Origin: an uncultured Roseburia sp.
Lineage (GTDB): Bacteria > Bacillota > Clostridia > Lachnospirales > Lachnospiraceae
Direction: 5' to 3'
Assembly: GCA_947384095.1 (NCBI GenBank)
Contig: CANDFU010000158.1
Span: 1 to 5,225 of the forward strand
DNA length: 5,225 bases
The notes beneath the pieces are model-generated. The model was not told where the DNA came from and ran no database searches. It saw nothing but the letters and a program-made list of their open reading frames with translations. This document shows, piece by piece, positions 1-5,225 of this stretch. A program made the translations under genes and the position numbers. Every line of letters starts with the position of its first letter. Within the stretch, counting starts at the first letter, position 1.

Positions 1-45
1 GATGACGAGAGGTGACTGGAGTTCAGACGTGTGCTCTTCCGATCT
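1..45. other. Illumina adapter plus i7 index (sequencing artefact)
   Basis: Bases 12-45 are an exact 34-base match, in reverse-complement sense, to the Illumina TruSeq index-side adapter (GTGACTGGAGTTC...CTCTTCCGATCT). Reading outward, the reverse complement of bases 4-11 is CTCTCGTC, exactly where the 8-base i7 index should lie. Bases 1-3 then give ATC, the first bases of the P7 flank. This is synthetic DNA left at the contig end, not part of the organism. Read in the ATPase frame it encodes the spurious peptide TGVQTCALPI, a familiar contaminant in protein databases. Confidence 0.98.
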
Positions 46-2369
46 ACAGTCTCGTGGCAGTCATCGACGTCGACGACGTAGTGGTGGGGGATAAGGTTCT
101 GCTGCAGTCGGGCGATAAGATCCCGGCGGACGGTATACTGGTATCGGGTTCGCTGCGTGTGGACAATTCCGCGCTGAACGGAGAGGCGGAAGAGTGCAAG
201 AAAACGGCGGCTGCGGCTGAGGTTGAGCTGCCCGACGATATCACGGGGGATACGTTTGTGGACAAACATTCGCTGTTCCGTGGAGCGGTGGTGTTTGACG
301 GCGAAGGTATCTTAGACGTGCGGAAAGTCGGTCTTAAGACGATGATGGGAAAAATGGCGGAGGAAATGCAGGAGGAAGAGCCGGATTCCCCGCTTAAAGT
401 AAAGCTTGCCAGACTGGCAAATCAGATCTCCACGTTCGGCTATATCGGCGCGGTTGTGATCGCGGTGCTTTACTTCGTCTATTTTGTGATTCATGCGGGC
501 GGTTTTTCCGCATATTTTTCAATCGGAATCCAGGAGATTATCAAGGATATCGTGGAAGCAGTGTCTCTCGCCGTCGTAATTATTGTCTGTGCGGTGCCCG
601 AGGGACTGCCGTTAATGATTTCCCTCGTGCTGATGCAGAACACGAGCAGGATGCTCGACCACAACGTGCTTGTCCGCAAGGCGGAGGGAATCGAGACAGC
701 GGGATCTTTAAACATTCTGTTCAGTGATAAGACGGGGACGATCACAAAGGGGATGCTGGAAGTCGTCGATTTCTTTACGGCGGACGGAACCTCGATTCCG
801 ATCGGGGAACTTTCCGGTCATGGAGCAGTCAAAGGACTTCTGGATCTTGCGATCGGTAAGAACTCGCAGTCCCTGTTTGACGCGTCCCATCGGGTTGTCG
901 GCGGGAATGCGACGGATCAGGCACTTATGAAGTTTCTGGGCGAGACGACGTTTAATACCCTGGCGGCGGATAAGGACTGTGTCGTGACGGCAGTGCAGGG
1001 ATTTAACTCGGCAAATAAGTTCAGCCAGGCCAGAATTGACAGCCTTGGAAAAACGTTTTATAAGGGAGCGCCGGAGCGGCTTCTGGCGTCTGCGGTAAAA
1101 TATGTCGACGCGGACGGTAATATCAGGGACATTGACAAGGATGCGCTCAACAAAAAGATCGATGAGCTGGCGTCCAAGGCCATGCGCGTCCTTTCGTTCG
1201 GTTATTCTGAGAAGCCGCTGGCGGAGAATACGATTCACGATGATATCGTGATCATCGGCCTGGTCGGTATCCGCGACGATGTCAGGGCGGAGGCAAAGGA
1301 AGCGATCGAGGAAGTGCAGAACGCCGGTATTCAGGTCGTGATGATCACCGGGGACCGTCTCGAGACTGCGGTTGCCATCGCAAAAGACGCGGGACTGCTT
1401 AAAAACGATTCGGACCGCGCGATTTCTTCCGCGCAGCTTAATGAGATGTCGGATGACGAGGTGAAGAAAATCATTCCGCAGATCCGCGTGATCGCGCGCG
1501 CTCTGCCGACAGACAAATCCCGTATGGTGCGCCTGTGCCAGGAGATGAATCTCGTGGTCGGCATGACAGGCGACGGCGTCAATGATTCCCCGGCCCTGAA
1601 GCGGGCGGACGTCGGCTTTGCGATGGGAAGCGGGACGGAAGCGGCAAAAGAGGCAGGAAAGATCGTTATTTTAGACGACAATTTCAAATCGATCAAGGAT
1701 GCGATCTGGTATGGGCGGACGATCTATCACAATATCTTAAAGTTCTGCAAATTCCAGCTTGTCATCAACGTGGCGGCTGTGGTTGTCAGCGCGGTCGCGC
1801 CGTTTTTTGGCGTCGAGGAGCCGCTTAAGGTGACGCATCTTCTGTTTGTAAACCTGGTCATGGACGGACTGGGAGCGATCATGCTCGGCAACGAACCGGC
1901 GCTGAAGGAATACATGTCAGAGAAACCAAGGCGCAGGGACGAGAGCATTGTGAGCAGAAAAATGATGGCGCAGATTCTGGTGATGGGGGCGTGGCTTGTA
2001 TTCATCAGTTTTCTGTATCTGAAAAATGCGTTCTTTGTGAATCTGTTTGAAAACGAGGGACAGCATCTGACCGGATATTTTGTCCTGTTTATCGCGAGCG
2101 CCCTGTTCAACGGCTTTAATGTCAGGGATGAAGGATATGCCATCTTCAGAGGACTTGACGAAAATACAGGATTTTTAAAGGTATTTTTCACGATTCTTCT
2201 TGTACAGGCTGTGATCGTCAATGCAGCGCTGGTGCCGTTTGCGGCATTTATCGGAAATATGTTCAGCTGTGTGCCCTTTGGACTGAAGGGCTGGGCGGTT
2301 GTCCTCCTTCTGGCGGCGACGATGATCCCGGTCGACCTGGTGAGAAAAACGATTGTGAACCGTAAATAA
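46..2369 (+). CDS. Calcium-transporting P-type ATPase, PMCA-like (5' partial)
   Basis: Membrane pump that uses ATP to move cations, most likely exporting Ca2+ from the cytoplasm. What is seen: the end of the actuator domain with an NGEA loop (177-188, the family's TGES site); M3 (about 435-497); M4 with VPEGLP (594-611), whose Glu is a Ca ligand; the phosphorylation motif DKTGT (Asp codon 726-728); an FNS..K nucleotide-binding segment (about 1002-1019) and KGAPE (1062-1076); the hinge ITGD (1344-1355) and TGDGVND (1566-1586); M5 with FQLVINV; M6 with VNLVMD (1848-1865); then four hydrophobic segments, M7-M10. M5 and M6 resemble PMCA (P2B) pumps, which have a single Ca site, more than SERCA. 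About 774 genuine residues remain. The N-terminus, M1, M2 and the start of the actuator domain (about 100-130 residues) are missing because the contig runs into adapter; the first complete genuine codon is 48-50. No C-terminal regulatory extension is present. Ca specificity is inferred from family; another divalent cation is possible. A strong terminator follows the stop codon. Confidence 0.95.
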
Positions 2370-2388
2370 TACATTCTGGCCGGTTACG

Positions 2389-2430
2389 GACGGACTGTGC
2401 GCATGGCATGGTCCGTCTTTGTTTTTCTTT
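2389..2430 (+). terminator. Intrinsic (rho-independent) terminator after the ATPase gene
   Basis: The arms 2390-2400 (ACGGACTGTGC) and 2406-2416 (GCATGGTCCGT) form an 11-bp stem with two central G·U pairs and a 5-base loop (GCATG). G2389-C2417 can add a twelfth pair. The T-rich run CTTTGTTTTTCTTT follows at 2417-2430. It begins about 20 bases after the ATPase stop codon, so it should end that transcript. There is no A-tract on the upstream side, so it probably works only in the + direction. Confidence 0.9.
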
Positions 2431-2469
2431 CTGTCCGGATGCCCACTGGAGGCGGCTTGTAAATATACG

Positions 2470-2498
2470 TTGTAACTGGCAGACAGATATTTTATAAT
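2470..2498 (+). promoter_or_regulatory. Sigma-A-type promoter of the HAD/PRTase operon
   Basis: TTGTAA (2470-2475; 4 of 6 consensus) and a perfect TATAAT (2493-2498) are separated by an optimal 17 bases. Transcription would start near 2504-2506, leaving a leader of about 60 nt before the HAD start codon. It lies just after the ATPase terminator, so the downstream genes form their own transcription unit. The pentamer TGTAA occurs at 2458, 2471 and 2505, around and within the promoter; whether this is an operator is unknown. Confidence 0.8.
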
Positions 2499-2550
2499 CA
2501 GACATGTAAATCGGAATGGGTTCGGTTATGGGAAATCGACAACAGTGCGC

Positions 2551-2558
2551 AGGGGGAG
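2551..2558 (+). promoter_or_regulatory. Ribosome binding site of the HAD gene
   Basis: AGGGGGAG lies 7 bases before the ATG at 2566. It decides the start: an in-frame GTG at 2545 lies upstream of this site and has no comparable site of its own, and the protein from 2566 opens directly with the HAD motif I strand (MIVHLDLDNT). Confidence 0.85.
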
Positions 2559-2565
2559 AACAGAG

Positions 2566-3369
2566 ATGATAGTGCATCTGGACCTGGACAATACATTGAT
2601 TTACTCGGCGCGCCGACAGATCGGAGAACGAAAAAAATGTGCGGAGTACTATCAGGGCCGCTGTGTTTCGTACGTGACGGAACGGACGGCGGAGCTGTTA
2701 AAAAAACTTCCGGAGTCGGTCCTGCCTGTTTTGACGACGACAAGGACGGCGGAGCAGTATCGAAGAATCGATCTGGGCATCGGGCCGCTGCAGTACGCTC
2801 TGGTCTGCAACGGCGGCGTGCTGCTGAGGGACGGGGTGGAGGATGCGCAGTGGTATGAGGAATCGCTGCGTCTTGCCGCTGCGTCCGTGGAAGAGCGGGA
2901 GCTGGCCCGCAGGATACTTCTGGCGGATCCGGAACGGACATTTGAGGTCCGGGACGTCAGGGGCCTGTTTTTGTTTACAAAGAGTGCGAACCCCGAAAAA
3001 ACGGCGTGTATTCTCAGGGAAAAAACGGATTGCGGGCTTGTGGATGTGGCCACAAACGGCGCAAAGGTTTACGTCGTCCCGGTAAATCTTGACAAGGGAA
3101 CGGCGGTAAAGCGGTTTCGGGAGTGGATTGCGTGTGCCGGCAGAAGGCGGCCTACGGAAGACAGCCGGATATTTGCCGCAGGGGACAGCATATTTGATCT
3201 TTCCATGCTCAACGAGGCGGACGTCGCGGTTGCGCCGCGGGAGATGGCGGGTATGCCGGGGCTCAGGGAGGACGCCGTTGTCATGGACGGGACGCATGTT
3301 TTTTCGGAAGACTTGCTGGAATTTGTGCTTAAGGAGGCGGAGAGGGAGGATAAAAATGTGTGCGTGTGA
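2566..3369 (+). CDS. HAD-superfamily phosphohydrolase (Cof/SPP-like) of a Ter-type module
   Basis: A 267-residue soluble cytoplasmic enzyme predicted to hydrolyse a phosphate monoester. The HAD motifs are all visible: motif I DLDNT (nucleophile Asp6, acid/base Asp8), motif II at the end of a hydrophobic strand (VLTTTRT, Thr57-61), a candidate motif III Lys in LDKGTAV (Lys177), and motif IV GDSIFD (Asp207, Asp211) that binds Mg2+. The CNGG at 81-84 and the roughly 90-residue insert between motifs II and III fit a C2-capped (IIB, Cof/sucrose-phosphatase-like) HAD. There is no signal peptide or membrane segment. It is the first gene after its promoter, and its last 14 bases overlap the phosphoribosyltransferase gene, so the two are co-transcribed and probably translationally coupled. 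In Ter biosynthetic modules such a HAD is predicted to dephosphorylate a nucleotide-like intermediate; that role is inferred from context. The enzyme class is firm, the substrate unknown. Confidence 0.92.
   Translation: MIVHLDLDNTLIYSARRQIGERKKCAEYYQGRCVSYVTERTAELLKKLPESVLPVLTTTRTAEQYRRIDLGIGPLQYALVCNGGVLLRDGVEDAQWYEESLRLAAASVEERELARRILLADPERTFEVRDVRGLFLFTKSANPEKTACILREKTDCGLVDVATNGAKVYVVPVNLDKGTAVKRFREWIACAGRRRPTEDSRIFAAGDSIFDLSMLNEADVAVAPREMAGMPGLREDAVVMDGTHVFSEDLLEFVLKEAEREDKNVCV
3343..3350 (+). promoter_or_regulatory. Ribosome binding site of the PRTase-TRSP gene
   Basis: AGGGAGGA lies inside the end of the HAD gene, 5 bases before the ATG at 3356. It fixes the start there. The open frame continues upstream to 3128, but that part is an Arg-rich out-of-frame reading of the HAD gene. 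Confidence 0.85.
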
Positions 3370-4495
3370 TTATACGGAGAAAGAGCTGGTGCGGGTTGCA
3401 AAAAGGGAAAATAACAGTAAGCGGAATTACCTTGTCGTAAACCCGCTGCAGGGAAAGCATGTCCCGGTCAGCCCGGGCGCTGCGGCCGCTCTTTTTGAAA
3501 AACTGGCAAAAGTCGTCGGGGACGCGTATCCCATGGAGCGACTGCTTCTGGTCGGCTTTGCGGAGACGGCGACGGCGATCGGTGCGTCTGTGGCGGTGAA
3601 GCTTTCCTCGCTTTATATCCAGACGACGCGGGAGACGATCGATGGCGTCGGGTATCTGTATTTTACTGAATCGCACAGTCACGCCACTGAGCAGAAGCTG
3701 GTGCGGGAGGATATGGACGCGGTGAGGGGGAGGATAGACCGGATCGTGTTTGTGGAGGATGAGGTGACGACCGGAAATACGATTCTGGGCATTGCCGGGC
3801 TGTTACAGGAGCGGTATCCCGGGCAGATCTCCTTTTCGGTCGCGTCCTTACTCAACGGCATGGACGACGCGGCGCTTCTGCGCTATCGGGAGCGTGGGAT
3901 CGGCCTTCATTATCTGGTGAAAACGGATCACGGGGGTTATGCGAAACTGGCCCGGGAGATACCGGAAGACGGGCTGTATTTTGAAAAAAATGTCAGAGAG
4001 CCGGAGATTCTGGTGCGCAGTTCTTTGCTCACGGGCTGCTGCGACGCGCGAAGATGTGTGAGCGGAACGGAATATCTGGCGGCCTGTCAGTCTCTGTGGG
4101 AACAGGTAAAGATGCAAAATGATTTTGACGGCGCCGGGAGCGTGCTTGTGATCGGGACGGAAGAATTTATGTTTCCGGCGCTGTATGTCGCAGGGAAAAT
4201 AGAGGAGGGCGGAAGGATTGCCCGCTTTCATGCGACGACGAGGAGCCCGATTGCCGTCAGCCGCCGGAAGGGGTATCCGCTTTCGGCCCGGTATGAGCTG
4301 GAAAGCCTGTATGAGAAAGGTAGACGGACGTTTCTATACAACCTGGAAAAATATGATTGTGTTCTGGTTCTTACGGATGCGCAGGAACCGGATACGGCGG
4401 GGTTATATTCGCTGGTCAATGCGGCGGCGTCCTGTGGGAACCGGAAAATTTTCCTGTATCTGTGGCGGCAGGGGGCGGAGCCTGCGCAATATTAG
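3356..4495 (+). CDS. Phosphoribosyltransferase with C-terminal TRSP domain
   Basis: A 379-residue cytoplasmic protein with two domains. The N-terminal part (about 22-215) looks like the PRTase_2 family: NYLVVNPLQGKHVPVSP (24-40), VGFAETATAIG (66-76), TTRE (90-93), and the PRPP-binding loop VFVEDEVTTGNT (131-142), which is a textbook type I PRTase signature (hydrophobic strand, acidic pair, then TTG.T). The C-terminal part (about 260-375) carries VLVIGTEEFMFPAL and the name-giving TRSP motif (ATTRSPI, 293-299), as in the 'TRSP domain C-terminal to PRTase'. Such proteins are predicted to transfer ribose 5-phosphate from PRPP to an unknown base-like acceptor in the nucleoside-like pathway of Ter stress systems. 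It overlaps the HAD gene by 14 nt and is followed after 19 nt by the StiP-family gene. Cysteines cluster at the N-terminus (2, 4) and in the interdomain stretch (228, 229, 234). Family assignment is from recognised motifs; the acceptor substrate is unknown. Confidence 0.9.
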   Translation: MCACDYTEKELVRVAKRENNSKRNYLVVNPLQGKHVPVSPGAAAALFEKLAKVVGDAYPMERLLLVGFAETATAIGASVAVKLSSLYIQTTRETIDGVGYLYFTESHSHATEQKLVREDMDAVRGRIDRIVFVEDEVTTGNTILGIAGLLQERYPGQISFSVASLLNGMDDAALLRYRERGIGLHYLVKTDHGGYAKLAREIPEDGLYFEKNVREPEILVRSSLLTGCCDARRCVSGTEYLAACQSLWEQVKMQNDFDGAGSVLVIGTEEFMFPALYVAGKIEEGGRIARFHATTRSPIAVSRRKGYPLSARYELESLYEKGRRTFLYNLEKYDCVLVLTDAQEPDTAGLYSLVNAAASCGNRKIFLYLWRQGAEPAQY

Positions 4496-4504
4496 TTCCG
4501 GAAT

Positions 4505-4508
4505 GGAG
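4505..4508 (+). promoter_or_regulatory. Ribosome binding site of the StiP-family gene
   Basis: GGAG lies 6 bases before the ATG at 4515. An alternative in-frame ATG at 4503 would add four residues (MEIG), but it overlaps this site and has no good site of its own, so 4515 is preferred. Confidence 0.65.
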
Positions 4509-4514
4509 ATTGGT

Positions 4515-5187
4515 ATGAGAAGTTCTTATAGAGAAGAAGATGTGACGCTGCTGCTTAAGGATATTACGGGCCTGGTAAAGCCGCAGCCGACAGAGGAGCG
4601 CGAGCGCCTGATCCAGGCGGGGAGGCATTACTGTGAGATGCTGCCGGTTGAATATGTGCCGACGGCCCGCTATATGGAAATCTACCGGGAAGCGCTGCTT
4701 CACTATGCCGCGCCGACGGCGCAGGCCGTTGAACGGCTTGCGGACAAGATTATCGCCGCAAAGGGCAAAGAGGTCGTTCTGGTTTCGCTGGCGCGGGCCG
4801 GTATCCCGGTCGGGATACTCTTAAAGCGCTGTATCCGGAAAAAATACGGCGTCGATGCAGGGCATTATGCGATTTCGATTATCCGGGGCAGAGGAATCGA
4901 CAGAAACGCGATGCGGTATCTGCTGGCACGCCACAGGCCTGGAGAGCTTCTGTTTGTGGACGGCTGGATCGGAAAAGGGGCGATTTTACGGGAACTTCAG
5001 AAAGAGATTGCATCCTACGGCGGCGTCAGAGCGGACATTGCGGTCGCAGCCGACCCGGCAAATGTGACGGAGCTCTGCGGCACTCACGAGGATATCCTGA
5101 TTCCAAGTTCATGCTTAAACTGTACGGTATCCGGCCTGATCAGCCGGACTTTTCTGAGGGACGATATCATCGGGGAAACGGATTATC
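4515..5187 (+). CDS. StiP-family (PRTase-like) protein, 3' partial
   Basis: The first 224 residues of a protein of the family labelled 'cysteine protease StiP' in databases. The opening SYREEDVTLLLKDI (4-17), EERERLIQAGRHYCEMLP (27-44), SLARAGIPVGILLKR (91-105), HYAISIIRGRGID (117-129), FVDGWIGKGAI (147-157) and IPSSCLNCTVSGLISRT (196-212) follow the family's conserved blocks in order. FVDGWIGKGAI sits after a hydrophobic strand, as a PRPP loop does, and Aravind and colleagues reinterpreted the family as a phosphoribosyltransferase; the protease label is doubtful. It would be the second PRTase of the Ter nucleoside-like pathway, working with the upstream PRTase-TRSP and HAD enzymes. It starts 19 nt after the preceding gene, with no terminator between, so it is in the same operon. 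The gene is cut at 5187 by adapter: the stop at 5208-5210 and the last residues (IGRAHV) are adapter-coded. The C-terminal part of the family is absent. Compared with the family as I recall it, Ile replaces the usual Thr in GWTGKG, and Cys203 replaces Ser in CLNSTVSG. Confidence 0.9.
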
Positions 5188-5225
5188 AGATCGGAAGAGC
5201 ACACGTCTGAACTCCAGTCACCTCT
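5188..5225. other. Illumina adapter plus start of i7 index (sequencing artefact)
   Basis: Bases 5188-5221 are an exact 34-base match to the TruSeq index-side adapter (AGATCGGAAGAGC...CTCCAGTCAC). They are followed by CTCT, the first four bases of the same CTCTCGTC index deduced at the left end. It is the reverse complement of 8-45, making a perfect 38-bp terminal inverted repeat of artificial origin. It supplies a false stop codon (5208-5210) to the StiP-family gene. Confidence 0.98.

Noticed and set aside
49..57. GTCTCGTGG matches the start of a Nextera transposase adapter
   Set aside because: The match stops after nine bases and the frame through it reads as a plausible P-type ATPase actuator segment (SLVAVIDVDDVVVGD), so chance is likelier, although the first few codons after the adapter are the least certain.
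708..1238. Long open frame on the minus strand opposite the ATPase (176 codons)
   Set aside because: It is an Arg-rich, low-plausibility shadow of a gene whose conserved motifs are all on the + strand; no ribosome binding site or recognisable domain.
1727..2374. Long minus-strand open frame opposite the ATPase C-terminus (215 codons)
   Set aside because: It is rich in Ser/Thr/Arg as expected of an antisense shadow, starts over the ATPase stop, and covers the conserved M5-M10 region.
2545..2565. GTG at 2545 as the start of the HAD gene
   Set aside because: The strong AGGGGGAG site at 2551-2558 lies downstream of it and is ideally placed for the ATG at 2566, which opens directly into motif I.
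2505..2565. Riboswitch or attenuator in the leader of the HAD operon
   Set aside because: The leader is only about 60 nt and I see no convincing stem or terminator hairpin in it.
2684..2756. Repeated GGACGGCGGAGC in the HAD gene
   Set aside because: The two copies encode similar short peptides (TAEL and TAEQ) in a GC-rich gene; only two copies, no larger repeat unit.
3128..3355. Upstream extension of the PRTase frame to 3128, giving a 455-residue protein
   Set aside because: The extension is an Arg-rich reading of the HAD gene in another frame, and a good ribosome binding site marks the start at 3356.
8..5225. Perfect 38-bp terminal inverted repeat (8-45 and 5188-5225), as in an insertion sequence or linear replicon
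   Set aside because: Both arms are Illumina adapter plus index bases; there is no transposase and no target-site duplication.

Overview
This is a 5.2 kb fragment of a bacterial chromosome, all coded on the + strand. It is bounded at BOTH ends by untrimmed Illumina adapter sequence (12-45 with an index at 4-11; 5188-5221 plus 4 index bases), so neither end is a biological boundary. The genuine insert is about 46-5187. It is moderately GC-rich, tightly packed, uses strong AGGGGG/GGGAGG-type ribosome binding sites, and has a low-GC-style TTGTAA-17-TATAAT promoter and a U-tract terminator. Together with the PMCA-type calcium pump and the operon type, this suggests a Firmicute, probably a gut-type Clostridia/Lachnospiraceae member. 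That taxonomic guess is inference only.

Layout: (1) 46-2369, the 3' nine-tenths or so of a P2B/PMCA-like calcium-transporting P-type ATPase, 5'-truncated by the adapter. (2) 2370-2565, an intergenic region with a strong intrinsic terminator for the ATPase (2389-2430), then a well-formed sigma-A promoter (2470-2498), so a new transcription unit starts here. (3) 2566-3369, a Cof/sucrose-phosphatase-like HAD phosphohydrolase. (4) 3356-4495, overlapping the HAD gene by 14 nt, a two-domain phosphoribosyltransferase with a C-terminal TRSP domain. (5) 4515-5187, the first 224 residues of a StiP-family protein (labelled 'cysteine protease' in databases, but with a phosphoribosyltransferase-like PRPP loop), 3'-truncated by the adapter.

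The HAD + PRTase-TRSP + StiP trio is the signature of the biosynthetic module of the Ter (tellurite/chemical-stress/phage-resistance) system. Comparative genomics (Anantharaman, Iyer and Aravind) predicts that this module makes a nucleoside-like metabolite: two PRTases build on PRPP, a HAD enzyme removes a phosphate, and an HpcH/citrate-lyase-like enzyme and an ATP-grasp ligase complete the molecule. The last two genes, and the TerD/TerC/TelA genes, are not in this window; they would be expected past the right end or elsewhere nearby. The calcium pump next door is in a separate transcription unit. It may be functionally linked, since TerD proteins bind calcium, but this window cannot prove it. 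The product of this pathway is, to my knowledge, not chemically defined, which makes this the most interesting biology here.
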